Below are positions 11,205 through 21,943 of a stretch of 64,000 nt of DNA, piece by piece; within the stretch, counting starts at the first letter, position 1; each line of letters starts with the position of its first letter. The notes beneath the pieces are model-generated. The model ran no database searches and was not told where the DNA came from. It saw only the letters and a list, made by a program, of their open reading frames with translations. The stretch comes from Adenophora triphylla var. japonica (Eukaryota > Streptophyta > Magnoliopsida > Asterales > Campanulaceae), in the NCBI GenBank assembly GCA_022495995.1, contig JAFEMH010000079.1, forward strand, positions 868,001 to 932,000. Reading direction: 5' to 3'. A program made the translations under genes and the position numbers.

Positions 11205-12235
11205 ATGCTGGCACAAGAACAGAAAGATTCCAAGGTTGCGCATGCAATCTACTTCGTAAGCCGAAAGCTTCAAGGAAGTGAACTCGGCTACTCAAAGATC
11301 GAGAAAACTTGTACCGCCTTGGTATGGGTAGTCGGGAAACCGAAACATTACATGCGCCGCATTCGGTGCTCCCGGGTCTCCAAAGTGGACCCCGTCCGAT
11401 ATCTCTTTGACAAGCCATCCCTGTCAATGCGGCTAGCCAAGTGGTCATTCTTCCCGGCCGAGTTCGACATCAAGTACATGGTCGAAAATCAACAAAGGGT
11501 AGAGTCATGGCAGATCAGCTGGCAGACTTCCCAAGCAGTGAACCTAAGGGCCCTGATCCGCAATTTCCTGACGACGGAATCTTTTCACTCGACAGCGCAA
11601 ACCGCTGGCAACTCTTCTTCGATGGGGCAGCCAACAAGAAGGGGAATGGTATTGGAATGCTCCTTGTCGATCCCAAGGACGAGCATACTCCCATAGCCAT
11701 CAAGCTGAATTTCGAAGCAACCAACAATGCAGCAGAATACGAAGCCTGTGCAGCAGGTCTGGAAGCCGCCCTCGAGCGCAACATCTCAGAGCTGGATGTA
11801 TATAGAGACTCAGCATTGATCATCAATCAAGTGTCCAACAAACGGAAGACGGTAGATTCTGGCCTTCAGAAGTACCACGAGTACATGGAGGAGTTCATTG
11901 CTCAGTTCAAGGACATCTCCTTTCATTATTTGCCAAGAGACAGGAACCACTTCGCAGATGCCCTGGCAACCCTCGCCTCTCTTGTCGAAATTTCCGATGG
12001 GAAAGCAGTAAAACCCCTCAGAATAGGCAGACGGGAAACACCCGCCTTTTGTTGTGAGATCGAAAAAGAAAAAGAAACGATCGACGAACCCTGGTACAAT
12101 CAGATTTACCAGTACCTCCAAAGCGGAGAAGCTTCCTTCACAAATGAAGATGGAAAATACAAAGAAGGGATCAAAGCCAAAAACATGATGGCATTAAAAT
12201 GCCTGGCATCCCATTTCGTCATTCTGGGGGGTATG
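11205..12235 (+). pseudogene. RNase H and second (archaeal-like) RNase H of A, truncated by insertion of B
   Basis: The first RNase H remnant covers 11205-11450 (FVSRKLQGSELGYS, ALVWVVGKPKHYM). An open frame from 11441 then gives the connection and a second RNase H with all four acidic positions: FFDGAAN (about 11620), AAEYEA (about 11730), a D in YRDSALII (about 11805) and D in HFADALATLAS (about 11950). Two RNase H domains in series are the known hallmark of the Tat lineage. The frame continues to SHFVILGG and is cut at 12235 by the LTR of B; the residues read beyond it come from that LTR. Confidence 0.9.
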
Positions 12236-12301
12236 TGTGAATGTGTGCCCAAATTTTGGAATTCACGCGAGTTTGAAGACATCCGGTTTAATTTGAAAAA
12301 C

Positions 12302-12311
12302 GGAGTCGCCA
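12302..12311 (-). other. PBS-like TGGCGACTCC inside U5 of B (3' LTR)
   Basis: On - this reads TGGCGACTCC, 66 bp inside the LTR end. The 5' LTR copy is at 44268-44259, about 80 bp from the true PBS of B. Confidence 0.6.
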
Positions 12312-13345
12312 CGCCATTTTGATTACCTCAAAACTTTGAAAAAAAGGTTTTTATGGGTTCGGAGGTTAAGTTACCCCTTGGGAAGAACGGATCGTCGTTC
12401 ACCCAAGGTGCCTTGCCGGAGCAAGTCTCCCAAGATTCCATTAACCGTGCTTGCTTGCGTGCTTTCTTGTGTGCATGTGTTTGAAAAATAAGGGAGGGAA
12501 TGTCCCAAGTTGTCTTCCGGACGTACAAACCATTTATTGGTTGTCGCTCGGGATTTCTTGGATTTTATGTATTTGGGATTTTGATCCCGTCCTCATCTTG
12601 GACTTGTGATCATCGCTTTTTGCGACCTCGAGACTTGCGTGATCGAGAGAGGGACTCCCTTTTATAGTCCAAAATGAGGTTCTTTAGGAAGGAATGTCCT
12701 TAGCCCATCAATCCTACACTTTAAGACAGTCGAGCTCATATAGATGCTTCATACTCATCTTAAGTGGTAATCGGAGATATAGGGTTCAAGGTTATCCCTT
12801 TCTAAAGAGATTATGAAACCTTTAATGGAAGGAACGATGTAAAGATAGGATCTTTTACACCGGTCCGTTCCAAGGTTGCTAATGGGGACATGGGGGAAAT
12901 GCATGATAAAAATGACATTTTTAGTGAAAAGATGACATTTTAGGGTTGCAAATGATGCTTTTTGGTTTAAAGAAGTGATCTTTATGGTTTAAAGAAATGA
13001 TTTTGTGCAAAGGAGGCATTTTTATGGGAAAAATAGCATTTTAGGTGCAAATGATGCATAAAGATGTTATTTTGCAAACAAAGGATGCATTTCTATGTAT
13101 GAAAATGATTTTTGGGTGCAAAGGATGCATTTTTAGGGGAAAAAGAGATTTTGAATGCAAAGGATGCAATTTTTATGCAAAGGATGCTTTTTTTGAAGAA
13201 AAGGGGTGTTCTTTTGATGCAAATGATGTTGCTTTGTATGCAAAAATCTTGGTTTAAGTGCAGATTGATATAAGATTATGACTTGGAAAAGGTAAAAATC
13301 AGATTACAACTTGAAAAGATGAAGTCTCTGCATAATGGCCAAAGT

Positions 13346-13598
13346 TGTCGCGTGACATAGGCTGCCTATGTCGCGTGACATACTTAGCCACTTACAGAGA
13401 CCTTAGCAACTGGGACTTGCAGAGGCAACAAGGCTTTAATATAGCCAAGTTACTTTACTGATAGACCCCAAAGACATGTATATGATCATTTCAAGGGAGT
13501 ATGGAAAGGTAAAATCCAGATTACAAGTGAAAAGGTAAAGTTTCTGCAAACTGGCCAATGGTGTCGCGTGACATAAGCTGCCTATGTCGCGTGACATA
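13346..13598. promoter_or_regulatory. Palindromes TATGTCGCGTGACATA in LTR of B
   Basis: A full copy at 13367-13382 with a half copy at 13346-13358, and another full copy at 13583-13598, in duplicated LTR segments with the context AGCTGCC or GGCTGCC between half and full copy. The truncated 5' LTR repeats the first pair (45324-45339). They are variants of the palindrome near the TATA box. Confidence 0.6.
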
Positions 13599-14217
13599 CT
13601 CAGCCACTTTGCAGAGACCTTACAGCTGGGATCTACAGAGGTAACAAGGCTTTAATATAGCCAAGTTACTTCACCAATAGATCTCAGAGAGTATGTATTT
13701 CAATAGTGAATACTTCAAGAAGGTGTGGATATGAGGGATCCACACTCATCTTGAGTGTTCATGCAAGAAACAATGCCAAGCCGGGGGTTTTACATGAAAT
13801 GATATGCAAATGGATATGGATCTAAGCAATATAACACTAAAGCATGCAACTTTAATCAAAATACCACATTATCAACGCATTTAGCATAGAGATTTCACAT
13901 ATAATGAAGATAGGGGAAGGAAAAGGGTAGAAAATCGTTACCCTTGAAGACCACGACTTCCTATATCACGTTAGATATAGGAGCCTTCAAAACAGCAACT
14001 TCTGGGGACTGAAATCAAGCCTTGGTTCTAGGAGAACCTTTGGTTCTTGATGTGTGTGGGAAGTGTGTGTGTGTGTATTGGTTGAATGGTGGGTGATTTA
14101 GAGGATTAGTGTGTGTTTTAGGGAGTATGTGAGGAGAGAGGAGGCTTCTGGGCGTATTCTCTATAGAGGGGGACTGAGGGGTGGAAAAGGGGTGTCCAAA
14201 ATGAGAGGTGAAAGCCT

Positions 14218-14431
14218 CTATTTATAGGCTGCCTGCATGGGCTTATTATGTCGCACGACATAACAAGCCATAACCGTTTTCCTTCTAGAAACATGCAAGG
14301 TGGCAAGCTTCTAGAAGTCTTCATGGACTATTATGTCGCACGACATAAGTAGCCACATCCAGATTCTTCTAGAAACATGCAAGGTGGCAAGCTTCTAGAA
14401 GTCTTCATGGCCTATTATGTCGCACGACATA
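14218..14431 (-). promoter_or_regulatory. LTR promoter of B: TATA box and three palindromes
   Basis: On -, CTATAAATAG (14227-14218) is a good TATA box. Just upstream of it (in - sense) lie TATGTCGCACGACATA at 14247-14262 and two more exact copies at 14332-14347 and 14416-14431, 84-85 bp apart in tandem repeats that also contain TTCTAGAA. Each is a 7-bp inverted repeat with a 2-bp centre. The same word recurs before the PMD gene of B. Confidence 0.7.
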
Positions 14432-14664
14432 AGTAGCCACTTCCAGATTCTTCTAGAAACATGCAAGGTGGCAGTCTTCTAGAAGGGAATTCCTCGTAAA
14501 AACGTGTTTCTTTGGCTCCAAGCAGTCCTTTCTCCCCTTAGGTGGTTTGGAACAGTTCCGGAATTGTTCCGGAACTCTGGGAAAATCCGGGGGATTGCCG
14601 GAAAAATTACCGGAATTGCCGGGAAAATTAACCGGAAGGTATGAGCCAGATTTGGGTACTTACA

Positions 14665-14682
14665 GAAGCCCCTCGGCAACGT
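14665..14682 (-). other. Polypurine tract of B
   Basis: On - the bases before the LTR read GCCGAGGGGCTTC. C and D have GCCGAGGGGCTAC and GCTGAGGGGCTAAC at the same place. The GAGGGG core is the likely plus-strand primer. Confidence 0.6.
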
Positions 14683-14710
14683 CACTTGTAGGGCGAGTGG
14701 GGTTGTCGAT
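14668..14710 (+). other. PPT-adjacent foldable segment (H0), element B
   Basis: CCCC, GGCAAC, an inner hairpin CACT/AGTG, GGGG and GTTGTC follow in this order. GGCAAC can pair with GTTGTC. C (26532-26574) and D (47621-47661) keep the arrangement with compensating changes. Confidence 0.5.
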
Positions 14711-14750
14711 AGAAAAGGATCCGATCTGGCGAATGCCGAGACGGATTGGG

Positions 14751-14934
14751 TGACCAAATTGGTCGAGTGGCTGGACCTTTTATGAAAGGCTACCTACGTA
14801 TCCCAGATGGGAATCAAGCCAAAATCGTAGTTCGGAATCCACCGGGGAAAGGGGGCGTCATATGTGACAAATTGGCTGAACCTACAAGAGGCTACCTACG
14901 TATCCCGGAGGAATCAAGCCAGGTCGTAGTTCGA
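14751..14934 (+). other. Conserved three-hairpin motif, two copies, element B
   Basis: Copy 1 (14751-14834): GACCAA/TTGGTC, then GGCTGG, CCTTT/AAAGG, then CTACG...CGTAG enclosing CCCA/TGGG, ending TTCG. Copy 2 (14864-14934) has a weaker first stem. Related copies: 19778-19858 (B), 26603, 26882 and 27148 (C), 47703 (D). Confidence 0.55.
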
Positions 14935-14944
14935 GCTTTTACTG

Positions 14945-15985
14945 AGTCAAAATGTTATTCTTTCATCTTGGAATAACGGAGATCGAAAGAGATATCGAAA
15001 TGTTATTCCTTCAACTTGGAATAACGGAGATCGAAAGAGAGCGAAATGTTATTCCTTTAATCTGGAATAACGGAGATCGAAAGAGATATTGAAATGTTAT
15101 TCCTTCAACTCGGAATAACGGAGATCGAAAGAGAGCGAAATGTTATTCCTTTAATCTGGAATAACGGAGATCGAAAGAGATATTGAAATGTTATTCCTTC
15201 AATCTGGAATAACGGAGATCGAAAGAGAGCGAAATGTTATTCCTTTAATCTGGAATAACGGAGATCGAAAGAGATATTGAAATGTTATTCCTTCACTCTG
15301 GAATAACGGAGATCGCGAGAGAGGTCGAAATGTTATTCCTTCACCTTGGAATAACGGAGATCGAAAGAGAGCGAAATGTTATCCCTTCACCTTGGAATAA
15401 CGGAGATCGCGAGAAAGGTCGAAATGTTATTCCTTCACCTTGGAATAACGGAGATCGAAAGAGAGGGAAATGTTATTCCTTCACCTTGGAATAACGGAGA
15501 TCGCGAGAAAGGTCGAAATGTTATTCCTTCACCTTGGAATAACGGAGATCGAAAAAGAGCGAAATGTTATTCCTTCATCATGGAATAACGGAGATCGCGA
15601 TAGAGGTCGAAATGTTATTCCTTCACCTTGGAATAACGGAGATCGAAAAAGAGCGAAATGTTATTCCTTCATCATGGAATAACGGAGATCGCGATAGAGG
15701 TCGAAATGTTATTCCTTCATCTTGGAATAACGGAGATCGAAAAAGAGCGAAATGTTATTCCTTCATCATGGAATAACGGAGATCGCGATAGAGGTCGAAA
15801 TGTTATTCCTTCATCTTGGAATAACGGAGATCGAAAAAGAGCGAAATGTTATTCCTTCATCATGGAATAACGGAGATCGAAATGTTATTCCTTCATTCCT
15901 TCATCATGGAATAACGGAGATCGAAAGAGAGAGGGAAACGTTATTCCTTCATCATGGAATAACGGAGATAGCGAGAAAGAATGGA
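14945..15985 (+). repeat. 94-bp tandem array of hairpin units, element B
   Basis: About 22 half-units of about 47 bp, organised as 94-bp higher-order units in the right part (open frames recur at 15282, 15376, 15470, 15564, 15658 and 15752). Every half-unit holds the perfect inverted repeat GTTATTCC...GGAATAAC around an 8-base loop. Its position just inside the 3' LTR matches the known hypervariable 3' UTR of Tat/Ogre elements. It is not coding, although it opens short frames. Confidence 0.9.
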
Positions 15986-16014
15986 TTTTGTAAAGAAGTA
16001 GGAAGGACTCGATG

Positions 16015-16275
16015 ATTTTTTGTAAAGAAAGTGGGACGTACCCGATAATTTTTCATAAATAAAGTGGGATGTACCCTGATCATTTTTGTAAAGCAACGGG
16101 ACGTACCCGATCATTTTTTTAAAGAAACGGGACGTACCCTGATAATTTTTGTAAAGCAACGGGACGTACCCTGATAATTTTTGTAAAGCAACGGGACGTA
16201 CCCGATAATTTTTTCATAAAAAGGTGGGAAGGACCCGATAATTTTTTATAAAGCAACGGGACATACCCGATTATT
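16015..16275 (+). repeat. Short degenerate tandem repeat, element B
   Basis: About seven to eight units of roughly 30-36 bp around GGGACGTACCC and GATAATTTTT. From 16276 to 16484 I see only AT-rich sequence with GGGGCA-containing repeats. Confidence 0.75.
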
Positions 16276-16484
16276 TGAAAATAGAATTGAAAATGCCAAG
16301 GGCAAATAAAATGAGTCACAGAGGTAAATTTGTAAAATAGGCCTCGGGGGCACTGGAGGGAAAATTTGGTTGAAAATGATTAGAAATGCCAGGGGCATAA
16401 AGGGTAAAAGAGGCCTACGGGGGACAAAATTGTAAAATGGAGCCTTCAAGGGCAAAATTGTAAAAACAAGCCACAGGGGCTTAG

Positions 16485-16530
16485 TATGTCGCACGACATA
16501 ATAGGCCATTTTGACAGATTCATTTAAAAT
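16485..16530 (+). promoter_or_regulatory. Promoter of PMD gene of B: palindrome plus CAGATT..TTTAAA
   Basis: TATGTCGCACGACATA at 16485-16500 is identical to the copies in the LTR of B. It is followed by CAGATTCATTTAAAAT (about 16514-16530), a TATA-like element that C and D also have. The ATG is 174 bp downstream of the palindrome. Confidence 0.6.
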
Positions 16531-16673
16531 TCGCACAGTCGTCATTTGAAATTCAATTAGGCTTGAAATTGAGAGGGAGGCGACAGCGAGAAGAGAAAGA
16601 GAGCAAACATCAGAGGGAGAACTTGAGAGGAATCGAGAGAGATTAAACATCTTGAGCCCGATTCAATTGGAGA

Positions 16674-19105
16674 ATGCCTCCTAGGTTATATCCGACTAAA
16701 AGGGCTCCTCAACATCCCGAGTTAGCCAATCGACGGAAAGGGGTGCAGAGGAATCAAAGGCCCTTTCTTCCGCAAGCTCAAAGGGGAGATTTCTATCCGC
16801 AGCTCGATGAGCATACCTCGGATGTCGGGAAGAAAGATGTGGTAAGTGACCTAGGTTTTTTTGAAAAAATTTTGATTTGGGTGAAATTGCTTCGAACTGA
16901 ATGCCTTCAGACTGTGCTATGAATTGAATCATGAACTGGCATGAAATCATAGATTGACCTAGGAAATGTGATGCTAAATGCATGCTATACATTGATATAT
17001 TTTGACCTATTTTTTTTTTGCTTGAGATGATTTCAAGAAATAGCATGAGATATTTATACCTGTGCCATATTTTCTTGCAGAGATTACGCACCCGTGGTTC
17101 CCCGGAGGTGATTGGCAAGCTATGGCAGAGCTTGCCGGGTAGCCAGGAGCAGATAGACTCGCCTAAGGGCATGATTTACGCCGCTGGGCTAGGGCAATTC
17201 TTTGAGATGGCGAAGGCCATTGGAGACACTCAGAGGAGTGTAGATTTGGTGAGGGCCTTTAGAGAGTTTTGGTGGGAGACCACCCATTCATTCCACTTCT
17301 CTTGGGGTGAGACGACAGTCACACCACTGGATTTTGTGATCATCACGGGATTGCCTTTTACAGATGAGCCACTCTACATAGAGGAGCCTGCACAGGGAGC
17401 TGAGCCCCAGCCTATCACTAATGCCGATTTTATGAGTTTACTTGGCTTCGTTCCCCAGATCAAGAAGGGGAATGGATATGAGTTGGGCGAGCTAAATGGC
17501 TTGGTTGGGGAACAGTGTAGGGACTACATTGTGGTTGATGATCCTGTTGAGAGCCGGCTGAGAGCCGAGAGATTAGCGAGGGCTTTTGTATGGGTAGGCT
17601 TTTCTGACATGCTGTTCATTAACAGCGCCTCTACTGCCCTGATTTCACTGCTGGAGCTTCTGAGAGCCTGGGATGCTGTGGGAATTTATCCTGGGGTGAG
17701 GCTGGTTTAGCCGAGATGTATTTGGCTCTAGATGACGTCAGTAGAGGGAGGGCGAAGTATTTTACTTGCTGTCATCTGGCTTTTGAGGTATTCTCTCATC
17801 TTGACCTCTTTTCTTTTGCGCATTTCATTCTATCCTTTTTCCTTGTTTTGACTTCTTCTTCTTCTTTTCAGGCTTGGGCCTTCGAGTATTTTGGTTGTTA
17901 CGAGTGGCGTATACAGATGAGTTTCCCGCCACCACTTTTCCCGCTCTCGCACGGTGGACGAAGAGTGCCAGAGACGTACTAGGACACCGGAGGGTTCGAG
18001 GTGCAGGATTACGGCCTCGTATCATGATACGCTGACATGCCTGAGAGGGAATCCACAGAGGATGAGTTTGTTCCCCTGGACTGGCCGTTATGGCGATTTG
18101 GATTTAGATCATGTTGCGCACTTGACAGAGTGTCGCAAGCTGTTGGTGGGTTTGTCTGGAGACGCCTTATATTTAGGAGAGAGAGTGTATAGACAGCATG
18201 GGCCCAATAGGCATGCTCGGATCCCTGATGATCCTCCAGCTAGGATGTGGCTACCTCGCCAGTTGGCGAATGTAGATGCTTTGATCGTAGGCATGGCGGC
18301 ACATCTCTTCACACGGGATGGGGATTACACTTTGTACGTGGCTATGCATCTTTAGTCCCCACAGACCAGGGTTGGTTATGGTGCTCAGAGTGCGGGACCC
18401 TCGACTGGCTATGTGGCTAGACCTCCTTTGCCCCCGACTTTCATTGATTACCAGGGTGGCGGTCGCATGAGGCGAGCTCATATTGATATGTCACAGACTC
18501 ACCCTCATCTGGTGCTCCCGCGAGGTTCTAGATCTGTAAGTACTGTTCCTTACGTCTTTTGGATTGATTGCATCTCTTTCTGTTATCAAGAACTGCATTC
18601 TGACACTTATTATGTCTGCTTGTAACAGGTGTCGGCTCAGGCTTACAGGCACTTGACCAGGGCTTATACCGGCGCTGTGGGCATGATTGGCAAGCTTCAG
18701 AGAGGTATGAGCTTTTGGAAGAATCAGTGCCGGTCGCAGGGTTCGATCGGTATCTCTCCACTTGGCCAGCCGAGAAGGAAGAAGAGCCGCTCTGATGACG
18801 CGGGCACCAGCGGAGGCATTAGTGGACCGAGGCCTCAGACAAAGAGGCCAAATGTGCCTCTTCACGGACCCGTTGAGATTGACGATGATGATAATGAGGA
18901 TGGTGGGGCTGAGACAGCCACAGATTATGAGCTTGATTCTACTGTCATCACTGAGCTTGATGACTATTACCGCATGGGGACCATAGCCTACGAGGCACCT
19001 TCTGACGATCCCGACGATGAGCCTGAGGAGGTTGAGGATGACGGCGAGGATGAAGATGATGGAGAGGATGATGATGGAGAGGATGATGGAGATGACTCAG
19101 AGTAG
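16674..19105 (+). pseudogene. Plant mobile domain (PMD) gene of B, antisense to gag, broken
   Basis: Four exons can be traced. Exon 1 is 16674-16841 (56 codons, donor GTAAGT), exon 2 17081-17787, exon 3 17872-18535 and exon 4 18629-19105, with GT-AG junctions. The PMD core is in exon 2: RAFREFWWETTHSFHFSWGE, TPLDFVIITGLPF and LLGFVP. Exon 3 keeps ALYLGERVYRQHG. Exon 4 ends in a long Asp/Glu run (about the last 45 residues) after an RRKKSR basic patch. Breaks: a -1 shift near 17680-17690, a frame change at 17900-17960, and a TAG at 18353-18355. PMD proteins such as MAIN and MAIL1 of Arabidopsis act in transposon silencing and genome stability; the role of the element-borne copies is unknown. 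It lies on the strand opposite to gag. Confidence 0.85.
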
Positions 19106-19460
19106 CCCCCTTTCCCCTTAGATTTTTATGACTTTTTTGGTTATTGTACCCTTTTAGGGAAAACATATCATTTTATTTTTGCTATGCACATCTTTTGGAC
19201 TTGGTCTCTTTTAGTTTGTATGTACATTGTTAGCCTTTTTATTGCACACATTTATGAAATGATGGTAGTATGGTAAATGGCTAGAATGGATGGCTTGAAT
19301 GGATTTCCAGATGAATGCATGGGTGTACGTGGGGTAAATGAACCCTCCCCTATGCATTTGAGAAGTGGATGGGTGGTATTTGTAGCTTTTGACATGTCGG
19401 GGATTGCCCTGGGGAATGCAGCATGCTGCTGATGTCTGATGTCTGATGTTGGCTTGTTAT
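19106..19460. other. No gene seen downstream of PMD gene, element B
   Basis: AT-rich 3' flank of the PMD gene with GATGTCTGATGTCTGATGTT near its end. By analogy with C and D, a DUF7745 gene would be expected after this point; none is detected. Confidence 0.6.
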
Positions 19461-19492
19461 GTCGCGCGACTTGGCTTGTTATGTCGCGCGAC
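19461..19492. promoter_or_regulatory. Orphan palindrome pair GTCGCGCGAC, element B
   Basis: Two copies 22 bp apart (19461-19470 and 19483-19492), each in the context GGCTTGTTATGTCGCGCGACTT. It is a variant of the palindrome of B and stands where C and D have the promoter of their DUF7745 gene. The gene itself is gone. Confidence 0.5.
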
Positions 19493-19559
19493 TTAGTAAG
19501 CCTGAACTGTGCTTTTCATTGCCTTTGGAACTGGAATGGAATTACAGACACAGGTTGGA

Positions 19560-19860
19560 ATTGGGTGACCAAAAGAGGTCACCTACCTGGCCTCCTTGGG
19601 ACAATGGCAAAGAGATATTTGGTCCCTTCCTATAAGGATGGAAACGGGGTGACCTAGGAGGTCAAACAACCAATCCTACTAGGAATGTGCCAAATAAAAG
19701 GGGGTGACCAATGTGGTCATATAGTTGGACTTTTATGCAAAGCTTACGCACCATTGAGGAATGGTGAAAGAAAAGGGTGACCAATGTGGTCGGATGGCTG
19801 GACCTTTATGAAAGGCTACCTACGTATCCCAGAGGAATCAAGCCTTGGTCGTAGTTCAAG
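19560..19860 (+). other. Hairpin cluster with three-hairpin motif, element B
   Basis: GGTGACC-AAAAGA-GGTCACC (19565-19585), TGACC/GGTCA (19650-19668) and GACC/GGTC (19707-19722) precede a complete three-hairpin motif at 19778-19858 with CCTTT/AAAGG and CTACG...CGTAG. Confidence 0.55.
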
Positions 19861-21360
19861 CTTCATCTAGACAGCTAGGAATGATGTCTAGGATCCTTGA
19901 GGTTTTGACAATTAATGGAGGTTGTCACCTGAGGAAGCTAAAGCTTACGTCACTATCGAGTAGATAGAGGCAGCTATAGCTGGAAAACTTGAGCATACTT
20001 CTCAATCTGTGATAGAGGTAGCTAAAGTTGGATTTTTGACAATTAGGAAACTGTCGCCTGGCGTTATCTCATTATAATGGAAGTAACGGAGGCGCTTTCG
20101 GGAGAAAATGCTATTATTAGCAATTGGCACGTTACTTGAGCCTAGGGGTGATTTTTTTCTTGGAAACATGGTAGGGACTGGGTCTGGATGTACATATGGA
20201 ATGTGTTTGGAAATCGTTTAAGACATGTTTCAAGCAGGTGGGGTCGTATCCCTTGGGTGCGAACTGAACTGCTGTTGTTGTTGAGATGTGGCAAACGTGG
20301 ACCAGAATTCCCTCTTGGGCTTAAACCTTGAGTCTCGACGAATGTTTCTTTCTCACACTCTGGCATTTGAAGCTGATGCTGACAGGCTTTTGCAACCAAA
20401 GACTAAAGCAGATGTCGAAGTGACCAAACCTCTCTTCTAGGGATGGATGCGACTTATCGGAGCCTCAGTCTGAGGAAAAACTTTATGCAAAGCCCCATGT
20501 TCTGGCAAAGCCCCGGTTGGATGAACTGAGTAAGCGAAGTCTTAGGTTTTGAAGAAGTGACTCAGTGAAGCCCCAGTCTGGTGACCTAGCAAAAATCCCA
20601 ATATGATTGGTACTGTGGAAGTGATCCTGAGGTTGATCTGACCAAGACTGAATCCATCTAGGGACCTAGTGAAGAACCCGATGTGAACCCCAAAAATGGC
20701 TAAAGAAGCCCTAGTTTAAAGGAATGCTTTGACAAAGTTTCGAGGCAGCCCTAATGCGAATTGTGGCAGAAGAGGGAAAACCTATCCCTCTCTCTCTCTC
20801 TTTTTTTTATTTTCTTTAGTCAATCAGTCAACCTTAAGAAGATGTGAAAGAAAAGATTCTCAGAAATTTATACATGCAGGGGCATATTTTTCGAAAGGTG
20901 GGAATGGATCCCGATTTTGTTATTTCGATGGCCTTATTCGATGTAGGCACAAAAATCGCTTTGGGTTTGACTCTTTTGAGAGAGTATAAGTGTAGAAGGG
21001 TTTGTAAAAGTGTATGGAAGCCCCTGCTGACAGAAAATCAGTGTTTAGCACTATCTTTCCTAAGATGTAGAAAAGAAAGACTTGTCAAGACATCTGAAAA
21101 CTTGTTTTATTTACAATGATCACAAGATTGCTTAAAACCCTTTATTAATGTTCGGGTTATTCAACCATTAATCTCGATATGAAGAAAAACATTCTTATTA
21201 ATCATGAGGAGAAAGTCAACCAATGTCGCGGATCAAGGTTGGCTAGTGTGAAAGAAAAGTTTGTGTATAGGGAGGTCATTGATGAGACCGGGTTTTCTGG
21301 GATTTGAATGTGTTTATGGGAAAGGTCATTGATGAGACCGGATTTTTTGGAACTTTCTTA
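19861..21360. other. No recognisable gene, element B
   Basis: 1.5 kb without domains. It contains AAGCCCC-rich repeats near 20480-20760 and short open frames without similarity to the other elements. It may be decayed remnant of the region that holds DUF7745 in C and D; I cannot show that. Confidence 0.5.
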
Positions 21361-21426
21361 TGACCGAACCATTTCTGGTTGCCTACGTTCCCCTCATTGT
21401 GAGGAGCTCAGGTCGCCGTAGTTCGG
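21361..21426 (+). other. Conserved hairpin motif type II, element B
   Basis: AACCA/TGGTT, then CTACG...CGTAG enclosing CCTCA/TGAGG and the constant GCTCAGGTC, ending GTTCGG. The counterparts are 33662-33728 (C) and 54420-54491 (D), both about 220 bp after the DUF7745 stop. Confidence 0.55.
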
Positions 21427-21774
21427 CTTCGGCCGAACTGTTTCAGGCTTTGGGAAATGGGATTTGTGGTTCCTTTAGTGAAAAGGCTCGGATGAGAAGA
21501 TTGGATGATGAGGCGTGGGCCTCGGGATGATTCCTTGACCAAGTCATTTTGGACGGTTGTTTCTGATTGCTTCCTCTTTCATTGGGGGAGAAAGGATTTG
21601 CACGTGCCTACAGGCTTATGAAATGCTTCTGGCTTTGCTTCGACCGCCCCATTGTTATCGACAACATCTATTCTTCGAGCTTTGATTTTTATTTATTTAT
21701 TTTATTTTATTTTTGTCCATCAAGCTTTTGATTGGTGACGCTGGGTCCTTGGCCTCATCATTTTTTTTTTTTAT

Positions 21775-21943
21775 GTGCAACCCTGTTTTTTGCCTAGACT
21801 GTCCCTTTACAAGGTTTTTAGCCTAGCTGGGTATTACTCTTTTTGCACTACATTTTTTCCTTTTTTTATGTGCAACCCTGTCTTTTGCCTAGACTGCCCT
21901 TTTTTGGGATTTTCAGCCTAGCTGGGCATTACTCTTTTTGCAC
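21775..21943 (+). repeat. GTGCAACCCTG...GCAC motif, duplicated, element B
   Basis: Two copies (21775-21848 and 21870-21943) of a segment beginning GTGCAACCCTG and ending GGTATTACTC...TTGCAC, with inverted ends. Single copies occur at 33752-33823 (C) and 54531-54598 (D), just beyond the integrase stop. In B they mark where pol should end. Confidence 0.7.

Larger units (their letters stand above)
1..12235 (+). mobile_element. Element A: Tat/Ogre-like Ty3/gypsy retrotransposon, 5' part
   Basis: The order seen is LTR end, tRNA-Arg PBS, gag, protease, a second gag-like/protease module, RT, RNase H and second RNase H, all on +. The left LTR starts outside the window. The element is cut at 12235 inside the pol segment just after the second RNase H, where the LTR of element B begins; the last five bases, GTATG (12231-12235), should be the target-site duplication of B. 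The same protein segment continues without interruption in element D (about 55790), so integrase and everything downstream of A should resume to the right of the window. Coding regions are full of frameshifts, so A is a decayed copy. It is the outermost and therefore oldest member of the nest. Confidence 0.9.
12236..14664 (-). repeat. 3' LTR of element B, complete
   Basis: In + orientation it runs from TGTGAATG to GGTACTTACA (TG...CA). The first 1.27 kb matches 44193-45465 with about 16 differences by eye (about 98.7% identity). GTATG (12231-12235) precedes it. It contains a roughly 220-bp internal duplication (about 13290-13520 and 13505-13700) and palindrome-bearing repeats near 14247-14480. 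No protein-coding sequence is apparent. Confidence 0.92.

Noticed and set aside
14945..15985. CRISPR-like array
   Set aside because: Units are contiguous near-identical monomers with no unique spacers, inside a plant retrotransposon.
19060..19105. Asp/Glu run at the end of the PMD gene of B as a simple repeat only
   Set aside because: It is in frame at the end of exon 4 and D also has an acidic tail, so it was kept as part of the gene, though it may be expanding as a repeat.
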